Below, piece by piece: positions 34,600 through 47,402 of a stretch of DNA of 64,000 bases. The notes beneath the pieces were generated by a model. It saw nothing but the letters and a program-made list of their open reading frames with translations, did no database searches and was not told the DNA's origin. The position numbers and the translations under genes were made by a program. Each line of letters starts with the position of its first letter. The first letter of the stretch is position 1. Origin of the DNA: Mangifera indica (Eukaryota; Streptophyta; Magnoliopsida; Sapindales; Anacardiaceae); contig NC_058137.1 of NCBI RefSeq assembly GCF_011075055.1, positions 1,116,001 through 1,180,000 of the forward strand, read 5' to 3'.

Positions 34600-35070
34600 C
34601 CTAATGGGGAGGGGATTCTCCTATGAAAACGGGGAAGGGGACGGGGATGGAGATGAAAAAAATCTTCGCAATTAGGGATGGGTCGGGAATAGGGATACAT
34701 GTGTCCCCTTCCCGCCCCGCCTCCATCCCCATCCCTATCTCTTTATATTAATGTATTTATTTAAAATACTAATATATTTTTTATAGTTTTAAATTATTTA
34801 TGTTTTTCAAATTTATTTAGGTTTTTATTGTATATATTAAAGTAGTTAATATATTATATTTGTGATATTTGAAATAGTAGGTTAATTTTAATTTTATTTA
34901 ATATATTTATATGGTGTTTAGAAGGTTAAATTTTTTTTTTTTTTGCGGGGTATGAAGAGGGGATTTTTTCCCGCGAGAATGAAAAGGGGATGAGGAGGGA
35001 ATTTTTCTTTACGGGACAGAGAACGGGGAATCATTTTCATCCCCGTAGCAGGGCCCCGTTGTCATTCCTA
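34600..35070. repeat. Foldback element with G-run and C-run arms
   Basis: GGGGAAGGGGACGGGGATGG at 34631-34650 pairs in reverse with the C-rich run at about 34706-34738 (CCTCCATCCCCATCCC). After about 200 bp of AT-rich core, similar G/C runs return at about 34945-35065 (CGGGGTATGAAGAGGGG, TTTCATCCCCGTAG). No open frame of note. The edges are approximate. Confidence 0.55.
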
Positions 35071-35379
35071 TTCAATAGCTGCAAATTATCATGAATAGTT
35101 AGAACTCACCATCTTTAGAAGGTAAAAAGACTTTGGATTGATCTCTAGATTAATTAACCCCCAATTATGTTGCTCTCGTGGTATCATTTGAAGTTTCAAC
35201 ATTTTTTTGTATTTTTTGAATAATGTGGGATTTTTTTTTTTTTAAATTTTATAGTTTCATCTTTGATTTATTAGAATTTTTTTTTAAATTTAAATGTTAA
35301 AGAGAATTCACGTAAAATAATATTTTAATATTATTAATGATATATAATAATTATTTATGGATATATATTTTTTATTTTC

Positions 35380-36200
35380 AAAAAGGATTATTTTCACTCA
35401 AGTTTTAGTTCAACCTAAAAAATATACTTACGACAGATGAAAAATCTAAACACACATCTATCTCTAAACAGTCATTAAGTTTTCTGTTAAATATATGGGT
35501 AAAATCATTATTTTACTATTTATATTAAAATTACATAATTTTATCGTATTTTTCCTCTTCGATTTTAAAAATTAACATTTTACTCTGATACCTAAACTTT
35601 GAAAAGTGACTTTCACCCCCTAATTCATAATTTTTTGTTCACTCTCCATCCGGCCACCAGCGATGATGTGTTTGGAGGGAGAGTGACGAACATCGTCTAG
35701 ATCTGGATGATGTTCGTCATCTATTTTGGACGACACTCATAATCTATTCTGGATGACCCTCATTGTCTAGAATAGACGACTCTCTGTCATCCAGAATGGA
35801 TGACGCTCTATTGTTCAAAGATTTGGACAACGCTCCTCATCCAAATTGGACAACGGTTGTCCTCCTTGGACGATGATCATTGTCCAAAGGTTGACCTCTG
35901 AATAAAAACTCCTTCATTGTCGATCAACTATCGCCAGAGAAAGTGATTGGATTACAGGGGAAAAAAGTTAATTTTTTAAATTTAACTTAGGAGAAAAATA
36001 TTAGTTTTCCAAATTAAAGAAAGAAAATGAAATAAAATTTTAATATTATTAATAAAATAATGAATTTATCCCTTAACCTTAACAGAAAATATGTGAATAT
36101 ATCCTAACAGATTAAATTTTAGGTAAGTATTTAGGATTTTCATCCTTAGTAGGTATACTTTTGAGAGTAGATTAAAACTTGGTTTCCTTTTTATTTTATA
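35380..36200. mobile_element. Non-autonomous element with ~190-bp terminal inverted repeats, Mutator-like
   Basis: The left end (from about 35381, AAAAGGATTATTTTCACTCA) and the reverse complement of the right end (to about 36199) align for roughly 190 bp with gaps: AAGTTTTA, AxTATACxTAC, GATGAAAA, TTTTCTGTTAA and the GGGTAAAATCATTATTTTA block (35510) against GGGATAAATTCATTATTTTA. Long inverted ends and no coding region suggest a MULE-type MITE. A clear target duplication was not found. It contains the tandem array at 35694-35890. Confidence 0.62.
35694..35890. repeat. Degenerate ~25-bp tandem array inside the long-inverted-repeat element
   Basis: About eight units of roughly ATCTAxxxTGGAYGACxCTC, for example TTTTGGACGACACTC, TTCTGGATGACCCTC, GAATAGACGACTCTC, GAATGGATGACGCTC and GATTTGGACAACGCTC. 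Units are 23-26 bp long and diverged. Confidence 0.7.
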
Positions 36201-37017
36201 CAAATACATTACAAATTTATGTAATGCATTCTTATAATTATGGTTGTTTTCTAGTGGTGGCAATAAATAAAATATATTAATTTCACATAAGATTGAAAAA
36301 AATTTAGACCATCTCGCACTTGTGCGCGTGGATAGGGAACCCTGTGACGACCTGATGACTCTCTATGAAACGACTTCGAACAGTTAACTGACGTGTCACA
36401 GTCACAGAGAATAATTTCACCACGTGGTTCGCATGCAAGCACTGGATCTATTACATGTGGGTCCAGTTTTTCAGTTTTTGACACAAAAAAACGACAATAA
36501 AAAAAAAAATCCCAAACAAAAGGAGAAATAAATAAATATTTAATAATCAAACTGAGAGTCCTGAATGAATGGCGGTTTAGATCTTGTAGTCCTCTCACAA
36601 GACGGGTCGTTCCGTTAGTTAATTACTGGTACAAATAGCCCTTGAAAAGTATAAATTGGTGTAAAAATTTTTGGCTAAAAGATTAGAGATTGAGCAGAGT
36701 ATTTGACACGTCTTTTCAATTTCATTACGGGTTATTTTTCTTTTATTAATTCGAATAAACTTTTTTTGGTAAGTTTTTCATAGAATTCAGCTCAAGATTC
36801 CTTAGCCCGGTGGAGAAAGGAGGAGTTTTTAATCTGAGTGGTTTGATACATTTATTTAATTTATCGAATTTTGTCGTTTGTTGATTGTCGATTTCTAAGA
36901 TTCGTGTTGTATTTATTTCAATGTTTTGATTTTACAAGTGGATTATCAAGGGGAAGCTGGGTCACAAGGTTTCCTGATCTGGGTATTTGTGGTTTAGCTT
37001 TTGATCATTTGAAAAAG

Positions 37018-40000
37018 ATGAGGGAAAAGCTTGGGTTCTTGGTGTGTATTTGGTTTTTGCTTTGTGTGTCTAGTTTGGGAAGCTTTGTTGTGGAGAAGAA
37101 TAGCTTGAAAGTTACATCGCCGGGGTCAATAAAGGGAGTTTATGAATGTGCAATTGGGAATTTTGGTGTTCCTCAATATGGAGGAACCTTGGTTGGCACG
37201 GTTATTTTTCCAAAAGCTAATCAGAAGGCATGCAAGGGTTATGATAAAGTTGATCTCTCTTTTAAGTCAAAGCCCGGAGGATTGCCCACTTTCCTCCTTG
37301 TTGATCGGGGAGGTGAGGAGCAATTTATCTTATTTGATTGTTTTCATTGATTTATTATTATTATTATTATTAAAGCTTTCAATGTTAGTTTTTTCAGTTA
37401 TGTTGCTTCAAATGGAAAGTTTTTTTTTTCTTTTTAACGAAGTTAAAAGCTTGTTTGTGAAATAGTTTCGTTGTGTGCTTTAATCTGTATTACTTTAAGA
37501 ATTCGTTTCCTATGTTTAAAGGTATGTTTTAATCTGTACAAGTTCATTGATTTTTTGAATTTTTATTGCACTCTTAGGTAAAAAATCAGTAGAGATTCTA
37601 CTGTTCTGGTTTTGGAAATTCAGGTCTAGGATTCAAGGTTTTCTTGCTTAATTGTGGTTTGCGCTTCGGTTGTTCCAGTTGAATTGTTAAATGATTTCTT
37701 TTAAGCTTAAGATTACGTCTTTTGTTTCCTTTATTGTTTGACATTCTGGTATTATGTGTTACTCTTTTTGCTAAATTTACATTTTCTATGGCATTGATAT
37801 TTTTTTGAAGAGTTGCAATGAATTTGAGTCGATTTTACCTTGTATTTAGTTAATTTTAGGGTGGACCACCTTTTGGTGTAATTTCAAGTTTACTGTGCAT
37901 GCAGATTGTTACTTTACCATGAAGGCCTTTAATGCACAAAAAGGTGGAGCAGCAGCTATTCTTGTTGCGGATGATAGGATTGAGCCATTGATAACCATGG
38001 ATACCCCTGAAGAAGAGAACGCAAGTGCAGAGTATCTGCAAAACATCACTATCCCATCAGCCCTTATTAGCAAATCTTTGGGCGATAGCATCAAGAAAGC
38101 TCTGAGTAGTGGAGATATGGTTAACATGAACTTAGATTGGAGAGAGTCTCTTCCTCATCCTGACGACCGTGTTGAGTATGAGTTCTGGACAAATAGCAAT
38201 GATGAATGTGGACCAAAGTGTGAGAGTCAGATTGAGTTTGTGAAGAGCTTCAAAGGAGCAGCCCAGATACTTGAACAGAAAGGGTACACTCAATTCACCC
38301 CTCACTATATAACTTGGTACTGTCCTGAAGCATTTATCCTGAGCAAGCAATGCAAGTCTCAGTGCATCAACCATGGGAGGTACTGTGCTCCTGATCCTGA
38401 GCAGGATTTCAGTCGAGGATATGATGGGAAGGATGTTGTGGTTCAAAATTTACGGCAAGCTTGCTTCTTTAAAGTTGCTAATGAAAGCAGAAAACCATGG
38501 CTTTGGTGGGATTATGTGACTGACTTTGCAATCCGTTGTCCTATGAAAGATAAGAAGTACAACAAAGAGTGCGCAGATGAGGTTATCAAGACTCTTGGTA
38601 GGTTACTTGCTATGTCCTTGTATACTATTATCTTTGCAAAAATGAAAAATAAAAAAATGCAATATATTTTATAGGTGTTGATCTCAAGAAGGTTGATGAA
38701 TGTATTGGAGACACAGAGGCAGATGTGGACAACCAAATTCTTAAAGCTGAGCAAGACTCACAGGTGAGCCTCAAGATAAAATATTTTTTTTTCGTTTTCT
38801 AAGTAATATTTTACTTTATTTTTCACTTTATATGAGCCTCAAGATACACTGTTTTTCTTTCTATAAATAGTAGTTTTGTTTAATATTTCACTTTTTGTCT
38901 GATTCTGTTGAATTGTCTGTTTCCAGATTGGCAAAGGCTCCCGTGGAGACGTGACTATACTACCTACTCTTGTAATAAACAACAGACAGTATAGAGGTCT
39001 GAAGCAACCAACTGATTTTCATGTCTATTAGCTATTTGATTGTATGAAGCTGATCATTAATCTTTCAATGTTACTATTTTCAGGTAAGTTGGACAAGGGA
39101 GCGGTTCTCAAGGCCATATGTTCAGGTTTCCTGGAGACTACAGAGCCAGCTTTATGTTTAACTGCAGGTTATCATCTATTATCCTTGGCCTTCCCGTTTG
39201 TTTGTTTTGCTTTTGTTTTGGTACCATAAAATGTTTCACAATTGCTGTTAGTCAGCAACATATTGCAATGTTTTATTAAGGATGCTGGGGATTATCTTAT
39301 AATTTGTGAACAAAGCAAGCCGAATGCATTGCTTTAGGAAATGTTAAAGTGAAGTGAATTATATTAGAAGCCCTTGAAACAGGTGTGTGTTTGTACTATG
39401 TGTATCCTCGAAAAAATGATTACAATGTTACTTTTTAACTCTCTATCAAAAATGCTAAATCAGAAAAAATGAAATCAAAGGTTGCAGCATTTTTTGGTGA
39501 GGTGTGATTAACAGGAGTTGTCTAGGGTCCTTGACAATGTGTAAATCATTATATGATCATGACTGTTTCGCTGGTTGGAAACCACTTGTAGAGATGGTAT
39601 TTTTATTTTGTTGATTGATCTCTGCAGATATTGAAACCAATGAGTGCTTGGAAAACAATGGTGGGTGTTGGCAGGACAAAAATGCTAACTTAACTGCATG
39701 CAAGGTATTTTTTTGTTAATGATAAATATAGTTTTTTTTTATTTTTTGGAGACTGATAAGCATTTATTATGATAGGATACTTTTCGAGGAAGAGTGTGTG
39801 AGTGTCCTGTAGTACAAGGCGTGAAGTTTGTCGGTGATGGTTATACTCATTGTGAAGGTAAAAGCTTTTCCATAGAGTTGATTTGTGCATCAATGGTTGG
39901 AAACCATGGACTTGTTTTCATTGGTATACTTTATCAAGTTTGTTGCTGCCCTGCTTGTTATGGAAATATGTCAGTGGATAATATCTACAATTTCCCTTTG

Positions 40001-42103
40001 TGATTAATGCATTGATGGATTTGTTACATGATCATAGTCTTCTAGTTCACTGAAGGATGTAAATTTTGCTTCACTCATCTTGAAACAGTTCTTTTGTTGA
40101 TTTTTTTTCTATGTCTATGGTTGTTAAGTGACATTGGCGTTACTTAACAGTAAAAGTTAATTTTCAAGAGTTCGCAGGGAAATTACCAGAAACATAGGGA
40201 AATTACCAATTTAGTTTTACAATTCAATGAAAAGTTATCATTTTTATTGTTACAACTTTCCTGTGTTTGGTTTCTGTACACATAACAACTGGTGCTTGTT
40301 TGGTTAAACAGCTTCAGGAGCTTTACGCTGTGAAATTAACAATGGAGGTTGTTGGAAGAAAACCCAAAATGGCAAGACTTACTCGGCTTGTTTTGTAAGT
40401 AACTTTTATTTACTTGAATCCTTCTCTCATTATCAAAGCAAAATATAAATAAATGATTGTTTTCACTTCTATTTGTAATTGGTGTTATAATGGATTATCC
40501 AGGATGATAATTCCCCAGGTTGCAAGTGTCCACCAGGGTTCAAGGGTGATGGAGTCAATGGCTGTGAAGGTATTGCTTTTACCGCCCTCCCTATATCCTA
40601 TTACATTATAAAAGCATCATTCCAGTTAAGGATTAGATGATGACTGGCCATCTTATTTAGATGTGTGATACTAATTTAGGGGTACTTGGGTTTCTTTTCC
40701 TGGAATTTTTCATGCCACTGTGGAAAATTACACATTTGTTTAGGGCTGGGTTCTTTCTTTGAAAGAATTCCTCCAAGTACAGATCAACTAGGTGTCATTG
40801 ATAGAACGACTAGACAACCATTACAAGATTCAGGTCCTCAGATTGTCGGTTTTTGAAACACCGTAGTATATAACCTGAGACATGTTCTAGATTTTAGAGC
40901 TGAAAATTACTTGGGCATATTCTAAAGTAGACTCCCAGGAGCACTCGGACATTCATGTTTTCATCGTTGATGAAAAAGGACATTTCTGCTTGCATATCGG
41001 TCATTGTATACCTAAAGAGGCATTAATTTTTTTGGTTGGCGAAGATGGGTTGCAAAACTCAGGTTGACGTAAGTGTTGATTCAGCTCACATGTTCTATCA
41101 TTTTTGGCAATGTTCCAGATGTGGATGAGTGCAAGGAGAAGCTGGCATGTACATGCCCGGAGTGCAAATGCAAAAATACCTGGGGCAGTTACGATTGCAG
41201 CTGTAGCAGTGGATTATTGTACATGCAGGAGCATGACACCTGCATAAGTGAGTTCCTTGTCCTGCTTCTCCATTAACTCCAGCATTCACCTTTAGTATAT
41301 GTGACTCCTCTTGTTTTTATTCATGGTTTCATTACATTCACTCCTGTCAATGTTCTTACATGAACTTGCATCTAGCATGTATCTTTCTGTATTTGTGAGA
41401 ACGTGCTTGTATTCATGGATGTGCTTGATTCAGGCACATTATTAGGGCTGGATTCAAGCTTGAACATGGGTTGGTTCAAATTAGGCTTGAATCCTAAATG
41501 GCCAATTCATGCTCAAGCTCGTTCTAACCGACCAGAGATGTTAGAGATTGCTGGTGGGATATGTAGTGTCATTGGCAGAATAAATTGTATCGCAAAAAAA
41601 AAAAAACAATGTTAGTAGAAGAAGATTTGAAGCGAGCTACTGAATTAAAGCCAGTGCCAGCTTTAATTTAGTTCGAATCAAACCAAACATTAAACTCAGC
41701 TGAGTTGGTCCAGTCCATCCCAACTAATTATTGTACTGCAAACTTGTGTCTTTTATATGGTTCACTCTGTATTTGCTGTTGCTTATGGCTATATTGTTAA
41801 TATGCAGGTAAAGATGCTATAACAGAGTTTAGTTGGGGCTTTGTTTGGATCCTCTTTTTTGGTTTGGCTGCCGCTGGTGTTGCCGGTTATGGGGTTTACA
41901 AGTACAGGATCCGGGTACGACTTAATTTTACACTAAACACATCATAAATGATGAATTCATCAAAAGATGATGTACAAGGGTGTTGTGTTTGATATTTGCA
42001 GAGATACATGGATTCAGAGATCCGAGCGATCATGGCACAGTATATGCCATTGGACAGTCAAGCAGATGTTCATCAAACTACCAACAACCACGGGGGTGTT
42101 TAA
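37018..42103 (+). CDS. VSR: Vacuolar-sorting receptor (VSR/BP-80 type)
   Basis: Twelve exons: 37018-37312, 37905-38597, 38675-38763, 38927-38996, 39084-39167, 39628-39704, 39776-39857, 40312-40394, 40503-40569, 41119-41247, 41808-41914 and 42002-42103, giving 625 residues, the normal family length. VSRs carry soluble cargo with NPIR-like signals from the Golgi/TGN to the vacuole. There is a signal peptide ([17 protein letters not shown]), then the protease-associated domain ([20 protein letters not shown] across the exon 1/2 join), a Cys-rich central domain ([20 protein letters not shown]), and three EGF-like repeats, the last calcium-binding type ([13 protein letters not shown]). One membrane helix ([20 protein letters not shown]) precedes a tail with the AP-binding signal YMPL at residues 606-609. 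The start is the first ATG of the frame. Intron 10 carries the window's degenerate repeat. Confidence 0.97.
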
Positions 42104-42530
42104 GACTCAGAAAAACTGACATAGCCATCCTGATTTTCACCTGAATGATTTAGCGATTGGTCTACGGCTTTAGTAATTTTAGCAGTATTCAGAAAACTGG
42201 CAATATATATTGGTCTGCAGCAATCTTTTCCCATTTATTATACTTGCAATTGCGAGGCTGAACACGCCTATGATTTTTTATAGCATCACAAGTAAAAAAC
42301 TGCCTACTGGATTATTATTGACTCCTTTCCACTATATCCTCCAGGGAATAGAATTCCTTCTGCATGCACCACTTTCCCATAGCATCAAGCAACTTTTGCT
42401 CCAGAAAGTTCTCTGTTTCTGCAACTAAGCAATCCAGAAGGTTCGACATTGAGTTCCAACTGACTTGTGATTCTTACAGATCCTATGCATTATTTACTAT
42501 GTAAAATAAACCAACCTTGGAACAAACCGA
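42104..42530. other. Convergent 3' flanks of the VSR gene (+) and the FAX3-like gene (-)
   Basis: The stops are 427 bp apart, so the two 3' UTRs probably meet or overlap here. The plus-strand frame at 42210-42428 has no recognisable features. Nothing else seen. Confidence 0.5.
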
Positions 42531-45108
42531 TCAATTCTCTGCCCCAGATTCTGAGCCTGATCCTTTTCTCCACTGGCCATCAATAATGATCTTATATGCA
42601 TAGAATGCTACCACTGCACCACTGCAAGGGGAGAGGAGTTAAAAGAAACCTAAAATGCTAAAAAAAGTGATATATAGAATAAATAATTCTAATCAAACTT
42701 CTCCAAATTATAACTCTCCAATGCCAATGTCTTGGCATGGTAAGGTGTGCAAAGAGACTAAGTTGATGTAGTGATTCCAGATTGGGATATCCCACATGAA
42801 AATAATAAGAAAACAAAATGCTGAACATGCTAACGATCAATCCAAGGCATTGTTTTTTTATAGTATCTACTGGCCTAAGATTTCAGCTGAGAAATAACAT
42901 CCCAAGTGAAGGACTTTCGAAGGCCTACAAATGGTTTCAACCATAACTTAATTTGTGATTTAAATTAATCATGCCAAGTCCCAGTCCGCCAAGTACAACC
43001 ATCCTTGGGAGGAAAATGCAAAGTACTAATGTATCCACTTTCTTGTCCACTCAGCCAGGACGATTTCATACCCAAAAGGAAAAGTTATATCACAAAGCTC
43101 ATAGAGAGTAGCAATTATTGGAAGAAAAAGAGCATTGCTAACATGCTAAGTCTAATTCTTGGGAGTGCTGTTAAAAATTAAAGATTATAACAACTAGAAT
43201 TGGAAATATGACATACCTAATAAGGGTTGTCACAGAAGCTGGAAATGTGAATCTCTGAAAAACAACAAAGTTTATATTAGAAGTTGGAGAGCTACATCAA
43301 ATTGCACATTTCATGAAAATAATAATACTTTTATCAACAACTTCTACCTGAGAAAATATACGTAACTCCCTTAAAAATATTATAGTTGCTATAGCTGCAG
43401 GCCATAAAATCCAGTTAAACTATCAATAATAAGTGTAAAATATGATAACATATACAACAATGAAAAAAAGAATGATAACTAAAACAAATGCAAATTTCTC
43501 ACTTCAAGTCCTAGCTCAAAATGCAAAACTTGAAATTACATATTCACCCAAGATTCACATCTGTATCCAAAGTACTTATCATCCACATATCTATATTGAT
43601 TTTATTGCTGAAGTACATATAATGTTCATGGGTAGAAACACAGTCACAAAACTACATGCAGCCTCTCTAGAAGACTAATAACATGTCCTTAAGTGACTCA
43701 TCAGGGTGTATACATTATAGGTAAATTGAAAAAAACAAACAGAGAGACATCTCCTTATTATGGGATCAATAAAGATTAGCATAAGTAAACAAGTGATAGG
43801 TCATTTAACTCTGCCAAATCAGATACGTTGGTAATGAAATAAATTATCAAACAGCAGTTTATTGAGTCCATATTGCAAATAGTTTACCAGCATTTTAACA
43901 CTTTTTCTTTGAAGTCAGACTATTACAAAACCATACACTGACCTGCCTGCCCTTTCAAGGCTAAGGGAAATGTTTCTCCTTTGTTTTGTGATCTTAAACT
44001 GGAGATACTTAAAGCCAAAAGTGCGCCACCTAGAATTAAACCAAATCTGATGGCAGATGTGCTGCCTGTTAACATGAAGGAAAGGAAACCACCGAGAGAA
44101 AGAAGCAAACCTGCAATGATATGCAACATAAGGAGAAGAAATTTTAAAATTATATAAAGATGAAGGCAGTAAATAGCACATCAACTTCACCCATTTCAAA
44201 CTAAACATACCATATGGTATTCCAACGTGAAAATCACGGATTTTAGTTACATCTTTCAATTCATCAGTTGACGATGTAAATGTTACCACAATCTCCTTAA
44301 CTTCAGGAGACTTCTCCGCAGCCGTGGTGAGATATTCTTTACCCTCTTCACTGAGTTCCTTCGCTACAACAGTCAATTCCTGTCTAGCCTTTTCGGCTTG
44401 GATTTTCAACTGCTCTGAAGTTTCTTGCAATATGATCAAAGCTTTCTTGGAGTATATCTCATATGCTTCTTGAGACACACTCTGCAGTTTTAAAGCTTGT
44501 TCTTTGAACGACTCCAACGCCTGTTTCCAAGCTTCATTCGATTCTTCAACACTAGCTTTGAGATCCTCACCATTCTTCTCTATTTCAATTTCCGAAGCCT
44601 TCAAAATAGTAGCATCAAATCATTAAAGGCAGCCACATTTAGCTTGAGAAGCAACAAATACAAGCCAAATAGCGATTACAGCGATTTGCCAGTAACTCAA
44701 AATTAAAGCTTTCATTTACGGTTAAGATAAATAATTAAAAGAATCTTTTTTTTTTTTTTTCTATTTTTCACTACAAATATCGAAAAAATGCAATAAACTC
44801 AAGCTTACCGATTCCTCGTGGGAAGCTGCAGAAACGACAAATGTCCGATTAATCGAACTCCGTGGAAGACGCAAACAAGAGCCAACGCCAAGTCCATTTG
44901 CGATAAAGAGCGAAACCCGGCAACCACGAGAATCGAACTGGAGAGATGGCGACGTACACAGAGCTCTCTTCACAACTCCATTGCTGAAACTGATCCTAGG
45001 GTTAGGGTTTTTTATTGATAGCAACTCGACCGACACACTCATATCGCTTCGATTAAGACTTACAGAGAGGCGAAAAGAACGATAAGGGCGAGAAGTAGAA
45101 GAGGACAA
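42531..45108 (-). CDS. FAX3: FATTY ACID EXPORT family protein (Tmemb_14), FAX3-like, chloroplast
   Basis: Exons on the minus strand 44809-45108, 44211-44598, 43943-44110, 43348-43394, 43217-43254 and 42531-42621 give 343 residues, or 321 from the second Met (MSVSVELLSIKNP). FAX proteins sit in the plastid inner envelope and help move fatty acids out of the plastid. The Ser/Arg-rich N-terminus is a transit peptide. Residues about 101-215 are a long amphipathic helical region (EESNEAWKQALESFKEQALK, EKARQELTVVAKELSEEGK), like an apolipoprotein. The Tmemb_14 domain follows with four hydrophobic helices: GLLLSLGGFLSFMLTGST, AIRFGLILGGALLALSISSL, AIATIIFLREL and SGAVVAFYAYKIIIDGQW. The long helical region and length point to FAX3 over the shorter FAX1/2. 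Either Met could be the start; both give a plausible transit peptide. Confidence 0.85.
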
Positions 45109-47402
45109 GGTCAGTTTAGGGCTGGACCTGGAGAGCTTTTTAGCAAGATGTAGCAGCTAAGAGAGCAAGAAGAAGCCTTGCTAAATGACGCCAAGAGTGA
45201 GATGCGCGCACGTTACGTAAGGTATGAACCTTGAAATGCTTTACTGACACGTCATCAACCGGTAAAATGCTTATGCTTCGGGGGCCAGTGAATCTTCGGG
45301 CCGGGTCCATAGCTTTTATTTTATCTCCCTGGGGTTTTCGAGCTGAATTATATTCTAATTTTCGAATAACTTGAGGTAGATTCAAATTTAAAATAATTAA
45401 TTTAAAATTATATTTACTCATTCATGTTGTTTGCTATAAATTATTAATTCAAATTGCAATTATATTACTTATTAACTGTGATGTATTATTTTCAGGGTTC
45501 GTTAATATAGGCTATGAACATGATAAGAGACTCATTTTTGCTTGATAAATAATTAGTTTTATGATAAATTATTATATTCAATTCGAATCTAAACATAAGT
45601 TAGCTCAAACTCAAACTTAACTTTAATGTATAAAATCTAACTAAAGTTGACAATAAAATTACAAGGGAAGTCATAGGAAAATGTTAAAAAAAAATTACCA
45701 AAAAAAATTAAATTTTGTTGGAAAAGAGGAATCTGCATGTGAAACTTGAGAGAAAGGGAAAGAAAAGAATACAATAATGTAAATAACAAAGAGCTATAAA
45801 AATGAGTTGGAAATGGAGAGAGTGAACCGATAAATAAAATATATGTCTATCTTTTCTCTTAAGTATTAAATAGTTAATAATTTTTTTTTAACGAAATACC
45901 TTATTTAAGTTGGATTACTATTATAATAAATTAATAGTTTAATTTTAAAATATTATTAAATAAAATTTAAATTTTTATTCTTATACTTAAAATCTTATTT
46001 TTTTACCATTTGAATTAACTAGGTAGGTCAATGGGCAAGAACTTTAATAAGCATATTTTATTTCTCTCACTCTTAAGCTCAGTCAATTTTGTATTGTTGG
46101 GTTGGGAAAAAGTTGTTGGGTCTGAAGAAAGTGATGATCAATTAGGCCATGCTGGCCCTCCAAATAAAGACTTCATTCAATATCCATGGCCCATTGCTCT
46201 TCATTCTTCGCCCAAATTTCCCCACTCAATCATTGCAGCTGTCTCTCCATTCTTCTCTCCCTTGGCTCATTACCTATCGTTAAATGATTTATACTATCGT
46301 TTCTTATTTTCTACGCTAACCCACACTGGTGCTACTATGAAGTCTAATCGAGTTGAAAAAAGACTGGTTTAAGTTATCTGACTCAACTATCGAATAGGTA
46401 ATTAAAGATTGAGCCTGCTTCCTTTGAATTGTTAAAAAATAGAGTAATTTATAAGACGAATTTTAGTACGGTGATACTGACGCCAACAAAAAGTTTTGAA
46501 TCGAATCGAATCTATATCTTATTTGTATCTAAGCCAAGGTATGGGAAGTGGCTTTCTTTCACACGCCGATGAGGCAGCCCAATATAACAGTTGTCTTTGA
46601 ATGGAAACCAGTATTTTATTAGAAAGGTCTAATTATGATTAATATTCCGCGCCATTGACGGCACTCATCTACAATCTATGGCAAGTCCCAAGAAGAAACT
46701 CATTAAAGTCCCTCCCCATTTCATATGGAAAAGTCAAAAGGGGAGTGTATCGATACGAGAAAAGAAAAAGATAATGTTCAGGAAACCAGAAAATTTGGAA
46801 TCAAAATCAGAGGGTTCCATTCCATTCTCTGACTCCATGCAAGTGAAGTGAGTCGAGCGACAGTCACAGAGCCCATACAAGCCTGAAAACCGATGAGGAG
46901 TGCCACGTGGATATCCCACATCGGATTCTGGTTTGACCAAAATGAGTCCCCCAAAGAAGAAGACTGCGTGTTAAGAAGCTTTAATGCTTTCTGCTTTACT
47001 CTCTTCTCTCTCTCTCTTTGTTTTCCATTCAGAATTTTAGAGCAACCCAAAGTCCAACTCCAAATAAAGTACTCATTTTTTATTTCAGTCATTAATATAT
47101 CGCCCGTTGCTTTTGCCGCGAATAACTCCTGAGAGTCTCTCTGTTCCGGCACCGTTTTGAGACAAAACAAACCCAAGAATGGGTTTTCATTTTCTTTTCT
47201 CATCTTATCAACCACAACAAGAATTTAGCATCTCTCAGTTTGGACGCAATCTTTTCTTTTGTTCTCTTGTTTTTCTCCGAACTGTTTAAATCATTTTCAC
47301 GTGTTCTCTGTTTTGTTTAAGTCAACTTTGTTGTTGCTGCTCTTCTTCTTCTTCTGCCGAGAAAAAAACAGCGCTTCTTTTTTTTAATTTGTTATTTGTT
47401 CA
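45109..47402. other. Divergent intergenic between FAX3-like (-) and the receptor kinase (+)
   Basis: About 2.3 kb. The first 200 bases are the FAX3-like promoter, with ACGT cores near 45210. From 45350 to 46010 the DNA is AT-rich with degenerate repeat words. The plus-strand frame 46031-46372 (113 codons) has no domain, signal or codon pattern that supports it. The last 500 bases are promoter and leader of the kinase gene; its leader is T/C-rich and includes TTCTTCTTCTTCTT just before the ATG. Confidence 0.5.

Larger units (their letters stand above)
33675..37017. other. Intergenic: two repeat elements and VSR promoter
   Basis: 33675-34590 is AT-rich flank with no supported gene. About 34600-35070 is a G/C-run foldback element and about 35380-36200 a long-inverted-repeat element, listed separately. 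From about 36290 to 36600 lies unique sequence with a plus-strand CACGTG at 36421-36426 and no coding evidence. The last 400 bases are VSR promoter and 5' UTR. Confidence 0.5.

Noticed and set aside
35694..35890. Possible CRISPR-like array
   Set aside because: Units are contiguous, diverged and lack unique spacers, and this is a plant nuclear sequence; it is a degenerate tandem repeat inside a transposon-like element.
36871..37017. Upstream extension of the VSR frame
   Set aside because: The frame is open further 5' but contains no ATG before 37018; the signal peptide begins at 37021.
43442..43678. Plus-strand 78-codon frame
   Set aside because: Falls in an intron of the minus-strand FAX3-like gene and is low-complexity.
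46031..46372. 113-codon plus-strand frame between FAX3-like and the receptor kinase
   Set aside because: No domain, signal peptide or repeat; AT-rich surroundings and composition like non-coding DNA. Could not be supported as a gene.
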